Positions 9,084-17,543 of a DNA stretch of 17,543 bases are shown in pieces. The stretch is taken from contig JAQIWT010000586.1 of NCBI GenBank assembly GCA_034696485.1, forward strand, positions 1 through 17,543, read 5' to 3'. A program made the translations under genes and the position numbers. This DNA comes from Isohypsibius dastychi. Taxonomy: Eukaryota > Tardigrada > Eutardigrada > Parachela > Isohypsibiidae. How positions within the stretch are numbered: position 1 is the stretch's first letter; each line of letters opens with the position of its first letter. The notes beneath the pieces were generated by a model, which made no database searches, was not told where the DNA came from, and saw only the letters and a program-made list of their open reading frames with translations.

Positions 9084-12000
9084 ATGTTCAATTTTAAAAA
9101 GAAAAAGTCTCTTCCGCAAGGTATTACTGTTCACAGTTTAGTCCAGGCTTTATATGTACGTATCTTCGTGTATTTTTCCAGAGACTGAACGGAAGATCTT
9201 CGTTAACCAACATGACCTCACATCAGAATTCCAATATGCGGTATGTTTGTCAAATCATTGTTTTCGTATTTTTTAGATCACCTTTTGCGCCGCATTGAGT
9301 CATGATTATCTTGTGCCGGTTATTTGCCGTCCAGAATCGATATGTTACATTGATGTTTATCCTACAGGACAATTACATCAAGACGTCCAAATACAACATG
9401 CTCACCTTCGTGCCGAAAAATTTGTTTGAGCAGTTTCAACGATTGGCGAATTTCTACTTTCTGATTCTGCTGATACTTCAGGTATATTGACATTTGTTAT
9501 ATTCTGAACACTATCGATCCGTTGATGCGTCAATTCAGTGATATGTAAGATGAATGACTAATTACGACATCGAGTGCTGAATCGAAGCGGACATGACGTT
9601 TGTTGGGATGACAAAGTCCAGTTTAGATTTGGAAATGCCGCTTTCGGAATTGTGCACCAAGTTCTGCTTCACTAAATTCGATTTTGTTTCAGGTCATCCC
9701 GGCGATTTCGTCATTGACGCCAATAACAACCGTTGTGCCGTTGATCGTTGTGCTCACGTTGACTGCACTGAAGGATGCACTTGATGATTTTGTAATCAAT
9801 TCTGACCGGCATTCAAAAGAGATCAATTGAAGCATGTAATCTGTTTTGGTTTTTTAGCAACGGCATCGAAATGACAATTTGGTCAACGGAAGAATATCTC
9901 ACGTTTTGAGGGATGGTCAGTTCAAGGAAGAACGCTGGGATCATGTAGTTGTTGGTGATATTATTCGGATGGAAGATGACCACTTCATAGCTGCTGACCT
10001 TCTACTTCTTTCATCGAGTGAACCGCATGGCCTGTGTTATATCGAAACGGCTGAGCTTGATGGGTGAGTATTTGTGATATTTGAAGCTGACCTTGACGTA
10101 TATACGTCCCGTTTCAGTGAGACGAATCTAAAATCTCGCCAAGCCCTTCCGGAAACTGCCGAGCCTTTGAAAGACAGTACTGAGGCTTTTGAGCGTTTTC
10201 GCGCTGATATTGTCTGTGAACCGCCGAACAACAATCTGAGCAAGTTCGAAGGGACCATAGTTCTCGATGGTGCGCGATTCATTTTATTTTGGAGAGACCA
10301 GCTAGAGTGGGATCGTTTTTTCCAGGTCAGAAATACCCGCTCAACAATCACCAGATCTTACTTCGGGGATGCATTCTGAGGAACACTGTATGGTGTTTTG
10401 GAGTCGTGTTATTTGCTGGAAGGGACACGAAGCTCATGCAGAACAGCGGAAAAACCAAACTCAAGCGAACTAGCATTGATCGTTTGCTCAATCGTATCAT
10501 TTTATGGGTATGTTGAAGTTTTTACCTATCACCACAGTTTTTGAAATGTGATCTGTAGATTGTTGCATTTCTGCTCACAATGTGCCTCATTTGCACGATT
10601 GCCTGCGGAGTGTGGGAAAGTCGGATTGGTGTGCAGTTTCAAGTCATTCAGCCTTGGGATGTCTTCATTCAGAATATCAGAAGAGATAGCTCCGAATCTG
10701 CAGCTATCGCCGTGATTGCAATTCTCGTGTTCTTTTCATATGCCATAGTTCTGAATACCGTCGTTCCCATATCTCTTTACGTCAGGTAGAATATGCTCTT
10801 TAATTATTCAGGGAATGTTTGAAACCTTGGTCGTCTGTTTATCCAGTGTCGAAGTCATTCGATTTGCTCACAGCTTCTGGATTAACTGGGATGAGGAAAT
10901 GGTGTATAAAGACACTGCGGCGAAAGCTCGGACGACTTGTCTGAATGAAGAACTTGGCCAGATCGAATATATCTTTAGCGATAAGACCGGAACTTTGACG
11001 CAGGTTTGTGCTTCAGAATCTGGTTTTTACTATGTGTGATGCGTTTTTATTTGGCAGAACATAATGACATTCAACAAGTGCTCAATCGGTGGTAGACGTT
11101 ATGGAGATATCACTGATGATCGTGGCGAGCTAATCGAACCGCAGGAAGATATGCCTTTGACCGACTTCTCCGCTAATCCGGAATTTGATCCGAAATTTCG
11201 GTTTTATGATAAAAAGTTACTGGAGGATGTCAACGTCAACAAAAAGGAAGACTGCCATTTATTCTTCAAAGTGCTAGCGTTGTGCCACACGGTTATGCCC
11301 GATGAAAAGAAGGGACGTCTAGTTTATCAAGCACAGTCACCAGATGAAGGAGCTCTTGTTGATGCTGCTCGGAATTTCGGATTTGTGTTTTTATATCGTA
11401 CGCCGACAAGCATCACCATTAAAGTTATGGAGGATGAGGAATCTTACGATTTGTTGGCCATCCTCGATTTTAACAACGTCCGGAAACGTATGTCAGTCAT
11501 CCTTCGGCAGAACGGGAAAATATTTTTGTATTGCAAAGGCGCAGATTCTATTATAATGGAGCGGCTTGCTAGTACACCGGAAATGGATCAGTTGAAGGCT
11601 GTGACGAATGACCATTTGCAATCGTTTGCCAGCGAAGGGTTGCGGACATTGTGTTTAGCATGGAAGGAGATTGATAATGCAGAGTTTGAAAAGTGGAAAG
11701 CGACGTATCATGAAGCCAGCGTGGCTATGGAGAATCGAGAGGAGAAAGTTGATGCTGCAGCAGAAGAGATCGAAAAGAATATGTTGCTTGTTGGCGCGTC
11801 CGCTATCGAAGATAAATTGCAGGATGGGGTGCCGGACGCAATCGCCCGTTTAGCTCAGGCGGAAATCAAAATATGGGTGCTTACTGGTGATAAGCTGGAG
11901 ACTGCAATTAACATCGGATATTCTTGCAAGCTTTTGACTGATGAAATGAGAGAGGTGTTTATTGTTGATGCAGATGAGCTTGTCGATGTTCGAGAACAAC

Positions 12001-13999
12001 TTGAGGTTAGAACTTGGTCTTACTGTATTCGCATCATATTTCTTCGATGTGATTTATTATTGTTCGTTGTAGAGTTCGAAGACAAAACTTCTCAACCCGG
12101 AAACCCCTGCTCTTTCACCGTCTGGAGATGACATTCCTTCATTAAGATCTCCCCACGTTACATTTTCAAACCATAACCATTTCAACAAAGACGCTTTGGT
12201 GGAAAACGGCGTTGCCAGTATTCAAAATGGAGGAGCGAATAATTCCGATGACATTTGCGCGTTGGTGATTCAGGGAAAGAGTCTGGTGAGTCTTGTCAAC
12301 CGACAAATTTTTCATGGTAAGCTAATTTTGTTTTTTGTCTAGGTCCACGCGCTCAGCCCCGAGTTGGAACTGCTCTTCCTGGAAGTGGCATCTTTATGTC
12401 GGGCCGTCATTTGCTGTCGTGTGACACCAATACAGAAAGCTTTGGTGGTGGAGCTGGTAAAAAAGCACAAGAAGGCGATTACCCTTGCCATTGGTGACGG
12501 CGCTAATGATGTGTCCATGATCAAAGGTAAAGTTGGCCCATGGGAGAAATAGTATAGAAATAGAAATTTATCATTGGTTTCAGCGGCTCATATTGGAGTC
12601 GGGATCAGTGGTCAAGAGGGCATGCAGGCAGTGCTCGCAAGCGATTATTCCATAGGCCAGTTCGCTTTTTTGACGAGGTTACTATTAGTCCATGGGAGAT
12701 GGTCGTATTACCGGATGTCCAAGTTCCTGCGTTATTTCTTCTACAAAAATTTTGCCTTCACGTTATGCCATATGTGGTATGCTTTCTACTGCGGATTCAC
12801 TGCCCAGGTACTAGATTGAATTTGCCGGTAAAGGCTGACGTTTTGGGACACTTTTATTGCAGACGGTTTATGATCCTTGGTTCATCAGTTTCTACAATTT
12901 ATTCTACACTTCGCTGCCGATTTTGGCACTTGGTATATTCGACCAAGATGTCAATGACAGAAATTCTATGGAGTATCCGAAATTGTACACACCGGGTCAC
13001 CGGAACTTGCTGTTCAACCCATGGAAATTCTTGAGGGTGACTAGACGCTCACATCAATCGGATTTTACGCTGACTTTGGCAAACAAACATCTTTGATTCT
13101 TTGCAGAGTATGATACATGGTGTCGTGACTTCGCTCACTCTGTTCTTCATTGCATACGGAGCTTTCCATTACTCCGTAGATGATTTGCAAGGAAATCAAG
13201 CCTTTGGAACTGCCTTGGCCACTATCCTTATCATCACTGTCACCGTTCAAGTGAATATTGTTACTTGACCTTTCATCTGAATTTCATGTTTTTCTGTTAA
13301 GGTTGCACTGGACACTGCCTATTGGACTTTCTTCAACTTCCTGACTATTATTGGAAGTGTCGCTTTTTACTTTGCCATGACCCTGTTGATGTACAGCAAC
13401 TTGTTTTCCTCTTCGTACCTCGGTTCCGAGAGGAAAGTGTATTCGAACCCAGCGTTTTGGTTCACCCTTATCCTAACAGTCATTATCCTGATGGTACCTG
13501 TTGTCGCTGCGAGGTAATCGGGTCAATGAACAAAAAGTTCTTCCAGTTATGATTCTGGTCTTTTAGGTTCTTCCTCATCGATACAAAGCCGACGCTCTCC
13601 GATCGAGTTCGATTACAACAGAAGGATGCCTCGCGACTGAAACGCGCTGAAACTGGTCGCGTATCCGGCATTTCTCGACCGTCGATCACGACTTCCGCCA
13701 GACGGAGAAAAGGCCGACGATCAATGCGAAGCAGCTATGCCTTCTCGCATGAGAAGGGTTTCGGTGATCTCATTACAACTGGAACTAATATGCCTAATGG
13801 CAAAGAAAGTGGTTCGGTCCGGCTTTGGCCTCGGAACAAGAAGAACCGCCGCGCACATGTCAATGGAGCAGCTATGGAAAATAACTTCGTAGAAGAGAGC
13901 CCCGAAAAAGAGATGCAAGAGGTCAAAGCTGTTGCTGGGGCTGACGAAGTCGACGGGAAACCTCCCGCGAAAATTCCAGTGCAAATCACTTCTCTGTAG
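9084..13999 (+). CDS. ATP8B: P4-ATPase phospholipid flippase, ATP8B clade, 17 coding exons
   Basis: This moves phospholipid from the outer to the cytosolic leaflet; ATP8B family members normally pair with a CDC50/TMEM30 subunit. Exons: 9084-9120, 9182-9240, 9368-9481, 9693-9791, 9858-10063, 10118-10269, 10326-10507, 10559-10785, 10847-11003, 11058-12005, 12073-12285, 12343-12526, 12584-12807, 12863-13036, 13107-13250, 13302-13513 and 13567-13999. All phases agree; 1254 aa is close to human ATP8B1 (1251). Order of features: TM1-2 (about 58-100), actuator DGET (171-174), TM4 PISL (353-356), phosphorylation motif DKTGTLTQ (Asp404), QSPDEGAL (504-511), CKGA (570-573), TGDKLETA (687-694), GDGAND (849-854), then TM5-10. 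[14 protein letters not shown] and the tail [16 protein letters not shown] (human YAFSHQEGFGELI) place it in ATP8B rather than ATP8A. Oddity: the near-universal DKQETA reads DKLETA. The loop around 728-785 is low-complexity and divergent. Introns are 51-211 nt. Confidence 0.96.
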
Positions 14000-14398
14000 T
14001 GAAGTGTTGTACTTGAGAGCTTTTGTAGGCTGTGAAGAATTTTTATTGTGATGCTTATTTCCGGGAGAACAGTTCGGTTTTATAAATTTTGTTTTTTCTT
14101 GCGTTTCTTTTGGAATGTTTTTCCTCCGCCCAGCCAAAGTTTCATGATTGGAATATTTATGCTACGGTTCAGACATTCTTAGTTCTTATTCAAGAAGCAA
14201 TTTTCGTCGGGATAAAGTAACAAAAACGTGATTGCGCGAGAGATACGTAGTAGTTAACCAACAACATGAGGAGACAGCAAGCGGAAACCTCGATATCAAA
14301 AGAAACGACATGAAACGCTGCTTGGAATTCTTTGGCCGTACTCTCCACGAATTGATATGACCATGAGAAGAAACCCCGAGTATCCGGAGTTTTTTGGT
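14000..14398. other. Convergent 3' region between ATP8B and RBM8A
   Basis: 399 nt between facing stop codons, with no recognisable exon. A TATAAA hexamer on the plus strand at 14081-14086, about 80 nt after the ATP8B stop, is a possible variant poly(A) signal. AATAAA on the minus strand at 14042-14047 would give RBM8A a 3' UTR of about 350 nt that overlaps the ATP8B 3' UTR. A minus-strand frame at 14190-14429 has no recognised homology and mostly overlaps the RBM8A 3' UTR. Confidence 0.45.
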
Positions 14399-15196
14399 TC
14401 ATTTCCGGTTGCCTTTGACAAATGCCCATGAAACGTGGATAGTTGATCCCAGCAAATCCTTTCCATTCATTTGCGATACGGCTTCGTCAGCTTCCTTAAA
14501 CGATTCGTATTCCACTAATGCGTACCCCTAAATCAATAACCTCAAGTCAATAGCACTTTGAATATGGCAGAAGATATCCAACCTTGATGAAACCAGTCCG
14601 CCGATCCTGATTGAGATGCAAATTCTTGATGGTACCGTATTCCTGAAACGCATCCATTATGTTTTCTTCGCTTGTTTCCTCATGAAGGTTGTTGATAAAG
14701 ATTATCCATCCTTCGATAGCTGAAAAACCATCTTGCTACGACGAAGAATTTCAATTGTTAATTATTTTGCTCACATTTCTGTGGCTGGATCCGCGCAGCA
14801 GAGGCAGCCGTGCCGTCGTCGATGCGATCTCCTGGACCAACTCCGTCACGGGCATTTCTGCTTGTATCTGCCGAAACAAGAACATGAATGACAAATCGTC
14901 AAACCATACACAAGAGTTACAGACTACATGGAGAGCCAAAAATCGAACCTTACCATGAAATCCTCGTCCTTTCTTAATCGTCGCCTTCTCCTTCATATGT
15001 TCAACAGACTCTAGAACATTAAACAAACGTCACTCATATCACGGTGTACGAAAAGACGGCTCGACGACAGAATATATGGAAAAGTAGAAGCCATGTTATT
15101 TTTGCGTTTGTCGCTCAACTGATTGCACTTACTTTCGGCATCCACTTCTCCCATTTCAAAGTCCTGTGCCTCAGAATCATGAATTTCGATGTCCAT
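14399..15196 (-). CDS. RBM8A: RBM8A / Y14 exon-junction-complex protein, 5 exons
   Basis: Y14 is the RRM subunit that pairs with MAGOH in the exon junction complex deposited upstream of splice junctions; it acts in mRNA localisation and nonsense-mediated decay. Exons, in transcript order: 15196-15133, 15010-14954, 14867-14775, 14719-14583 and 14527-14399, in phase, 159 aa (human 174). The acidic N-terminus includes [11 protein letters not shown] (human EDFAMDEDGDE), followed by [12 protein letters not shown] (human KEKAKKRKGRGF). [12 protein letters not shown] crosses an exon junction and matches human PQRSVEGWILFV. The RRM shows RNP2 [25 protein letters not shown] (human EYGEIKNIHLNLDRRTGY) and RNP1 KGYALVEYE (human KGYTLVEYE), ending [15 protein letters not shown]. 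The Arg/Ser-rich tail of the human protein is absent; the stop follows five residues after WAFV. Introns are 122, 86, 55 and 55 nt. It is divergent from the unrecognised gene, 246 nt away. Confidence 0.95.
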
Positions 15197-15442
15197 CTTG
15201 ATAGGTAAGTTTTGATCTTTGTGAATCGCAATGACAGTCAGAAGATGATTGAAAGATTTTCTATGTGCAAAACAAAATGTGAAAACCTAAACATGGAGGT
15301 TTGGAGCTCTCCCCCCCCCCTTGGTAGAAGCACCAGCATGGTGTAGCGTTGCCCCCACGCAAACCGCCATATGACCTTTGGTCAACCTGCCCATCTGCTT
15401 TGCTTCAGTGAGGTTGCTAAATTCTACACACAGTTGTTTGAA
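15197..15442. promoter_or_regulatory. Compact divergent promoter region, RBM8A and unrecognised gene
   Basis: 246 nt between the two start codons must supply both promoters and 5' UTRs. It contains a 10-C run (15311-15320). A CACACAG acceptor-like site lies about 10 nt before the plus-strand ATG, suggesting a spliced or trans-spliced 5' end there. No TATA-like box stands out. Confidence 0.45.
15311..15320. repeat. Poly-C homopolymer (10 C)
   Basis: Ten consecutive C on the plus strand, 123 nt before the ATG of the unrecognised plus-strand gene and inside the divergent RBM8A promoter region. Confidence 0.85.
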
Positions 15443-16710
15443 ATGGAATCGTTTTCTCGAGCTCCGAGCTTTTCGCAGTACCAGTACCGGAAACCACCCA
15501 CAGCTGATGTGAATCAGTCAGAACATCCTCTTCAAAACGTCCAGCACGGCTACCGTAATTCTGTTTCCCATGGACGATGGGTAAGAAGTGCAACCTCGCT
15601 GTTGTTTTAAAACACTTTGGAAGATTGCAGTGTCTTTTTCAGCATGCCAGCTTGGCTGTTTCGAGGCCGGACGTTTCAAAGGGAACAGCTGCGGGAAATC
15701 GTTGTGCTATAGTTCGAGAAAAGGAAGCTGAAACGGTCTCGTCGTACTTCAAGACCCAGCACAACAATCGAGAATATGGATTCGAAGCACTGAAACGTGC
15801 GGAAGCTGGCAAAGGGAAAAGAGGACCAGTTTCCTCTAATGTAATCAGCTGCTTGGCGCACATTGAAGATGTACGGCGTTTGAACGAGGCATACCTTGGA
15901 GAGTAAGTTTTTGTTCGTGTTTCGGTCAATTGTATTTCTAAGACTAAGGAAGTCATCTTTCAATAATGCTTTCCTTTCAGGGATGTAGAAGTATTAAAGA
16001 GTTTCATGCCCAAAAGAAACCGTTCTGTAGCTTTTGCGGAATCCCCCGATGTCCGTAACGCATCACGGGGACCACAGCCCCTTCAGGAAAACAATCAGAA
16101 GCGATGTCGAACTTCGGAATACTTCACCGGAAGTAGTTCACTGATGAGCGAAAGACCAATCATCCAACAGTCCTCAAGCCAAAATATTTGCTCCATTCCC
16201 AGCAGAGCGGACAACCGCGTGGTACCCGAACCCCAGAAACCAAACCACAGCAATAAGAACCAGTGTCCAGTACCCGGAAGTGTCTTGAAATTGCCTCGAA
16301 GCCCGCTGGACGATGAAGTCAAATTCAGTCAGACAAAAGAAGCTAAGAGACCCAAGGTTCTTCAGCCAGTCATTTCGGTGTCGGAGGTGGTGTGGAGTGC
16401 ACCGTCATGTCGAGTCAGAACTCCCAGCCGTTCTGCAGTTCCGGTTAAAATGGCACGTCGATTGTCGGATCTCGTTGATCGAGACTTTGTGTTCAAGTAC
16501 AAAGAGAATTTCACCACTTTTCAGCGCTCTTCGTTCACTCTTTTTCGTTTTGTGTTTAGTCCGAAATATGCAAACACTCTTCGCCAGCTTCCGCAGTTTC
16601 GACATTTGGTTGTTCCGGATAATTCGTTGCCTTTTCAACAAGGAAACTTTGTCGTAACGCGAGGCTCGAAAAGTGTCATCAATGCGAGCCAGGTAGGAAA
16701 AAGATCCTAA
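15443..16710 (+). CDS. Unrecognised spliced gene with RVxF-like motif
   Basis: I do not recognise this family. Clear exons are 15443-15580, 15643-15902 and 15981 onward, joined in phase with good GT-AG sites. Read to the stop at 16708-16710 it gives 375 aa. A further in-frame, stop-free intron is likely at 16497-16559 (GTACAA donor, long T-rich tract, TTTAG acceptor), which would leave 354 aa and join FVF to NPKYANTLRQLP. The end is also ambiguous: a donor after 16692 (CAG before GTAGGA) could join a six-codon exon 16783-16800 ending NFEEF. The N-terminus is polar, Ser/Tyr/Gln-rich. Residues about 75-135 are charged and probably helical, including EALKRAEAGKGKRG. A long disordered basic, Ser/Pro-rich region follows, with RSVAF (147-151), an RVxF-type PP1-docking pattern, and TPSR (280-283), a CDK-like site. 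A hydrophobic conserved-looking block lies near the C-terminus (LRQLPQFRHLVVPDN). It has no membrane segment and no signal peptide. Its nuclear flavour is inference only. Confidence 0.7.
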
Positions 16711-16800
16711 TGATAGTTTTCAACGCTCCCAAAAAACCATAAATGCGCTTCCTTCATTGAGATATTTTTGTTTCGTTAAAAGAATTTCGAGGAGTTCTGA

Positions 16801-17543
16801 CTTCTGATGTCGACTTTCTTATTTCGCCTTTTTGTGCCCAAATATTTCACATGTACTTTACTGAATTCGTAACATATTTCACCGTTTTTGTGCTGATATT
16901 ATGTCACACCGACCTGAATTACGATACTTGATATTTACTGAAAATTGATCCTGGACGTTTGGTGATTGATATTGACTTCTGAGTCGGGGAACGTGAGACG
17001 ACGGCCCGCTGAGCTAATTGGATAGATGTCGGTTTTCGCGCGAACCTAAATCAGCGTGGACAATTCATCGGATCTATACAGGAGCAGTTGATTAGGGGCA
17101 TGCTTGTGAAAATGCGATAAAATCTTCACGTGCAGGATACGCAGACCGCAGAGAGAAATGCGTGACAAAATGTGTGTTTTTGAATTTTAGTTCTGATACG
17201 GCTGGCAATACTAGCTCCACACAAATGTATGGGTTATACACAAAAACATGAGTAATTTTTTAAGGCTAGTTTCGTTGTTCTGACGTGATATGAAAACTGA
17301 CAACGAATTTTCCAAGTCGTTATCTCAGCTAATAAACAATGCAAACATCATCAGCCGCTCGACCAATTAATGTGACACAATGGTCCCCCTCGCTCTCCTT
17401 ATTCCTCCATGAAGCGATGAAAATCTCACATCACTTAGGCGCACTATCTACAGTAAAGGAGAATCGCTTTTATTCTGTAATGCCGTGGCCGAACAGAATG
17501 TAGGAGAAGAATGAAGAAAAAGAATCCAGTTTGATCAGAACGA
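16801..17543. other. Right-hand non-coding flank with E2F-like palindrome
   Basis: No open frame of useful length or recognisable exon is visible on either strand. The region holds the 3' UTR of the unrecognised gene and probably the upstream region of a gene beyond the window. The one structured element is the perfect ten-base palindrome TTCGCGCGAA at 17035-17044. Confidence 0.45.
17034..17044 (+). promoter_or_regulatory. E2F-like motif within perfect CG palindrome
   Basis: TTTCGCGC at 17034-17041 matches the E2F consensus TTTSGCGC and overlaps the perfect palindrome TTCGCGCGAA (17035-17044). The surrounding bases extend it to a GGTT...AACC hairpin (17031-17046). It is a sequence match only, and no target gene lies within the window to its right. 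Confidence 0.3.

Noticed and set aside
9084-13999. ATP8A-type flippase
   Set aside because: The body motifs and especially the [13 protein letters not shown] tail match ATP8B members, not ATP8A.
13721-14137. 138-aa minus-strand open frame
   Set aside because: It is antisense to the last ATP8B exon and 3' UTR, has no recognisable domain, and the sense-strand flippase reading is secure.
15639-15963. Minus-strand open frames of 95-105 aa
   Set aside because: They are shadows antisense to exon 2 of the unrecognised plus-strand gene, whose splice phases agree.
16491-16527. KEN-box degron in the unrecognised protein
   Set aside because: The tripeptide falls inside a probable intron (16497-16559), so it may not be in the mature protein.
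17003-17052. tRNA-like D-arm text (GCTGAGCTAATTGGATAG) followed by a hairpin
   Set aside because: The A-box resemblance is partial. No GGTTCGANTCC B-box and no acceptor-stem pairing could be found, so a tRNA gene is not supported.

Overview
The window is eukaryotic nuclear DNA, most likely from a small animal with a compact genome. Seven conserved animal genes and one unrecognised gene are split by very short GT-AG introns: I reconstruct about 42, mostly 51-80 nt with a minimum of 51. Acceptors are varied (CAG, TAG, AAG) rather than the uniform TTTTCAG of Caenorhabditis. Tiny introns, dense packing and this gene set would fit a Dorylaimia nematode such as Trichuris or Trichinella. That placement is inference; other compact metazoans are not excluded. 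I see no prokaryotic operon, CRISPR array, transposon or viral gene.  Layout: (1) 329-3874, minus strand, three tandem genes: a BLOC1S2 homologue (lysosome positioning and lysosome-related organelles), an NR2C2AP homologue (discoidin-like fold) and a short MOSPD2-like protein (MSP domain plus tail anchor, ER contact sites). (2) 4374-6699, plus: an AKAP10/D-AKAP2 homologue (two RGS domains plus a PKA-binding helix), divergent from the MOSPD2-like gene. (3) 6882-7754, minus: an RNF185/RNF5 ER-membrane RING E3 ligase, convergent with AKAP10. (4) 9084-13999, plus: a full-length ATP8B-type P4-ATPase lipid flippase in 17 coding exons, with a spliced 5' UTR. (5) 14399-15196, minus: RBM8A/Y14, an exon-junction-complex core protein, convergent with the flippase. 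(6) 15443 to about 16710/16800, plus: a gene I do not recognise, divergent from RBM8A.  All splice junctions were placed by eye, from reading-frame phase and from residue-level agreement with remembered vertebrate family members. No alignment was run. The genes are not a co-functional cluster, although several act at endomembranes (BLOC1S2, MOSPD2-like, RNF185, ATP8B). The points most worth checking are the unrecognised gene, the MSP protein without a CRAL-TRIO domain, a Gln-to-Leu change in the flippase's DKQETA motif, several frame-preserving stop-free mini-introns, and C-homopolymers that occur only in the three divergent intergenic regions.
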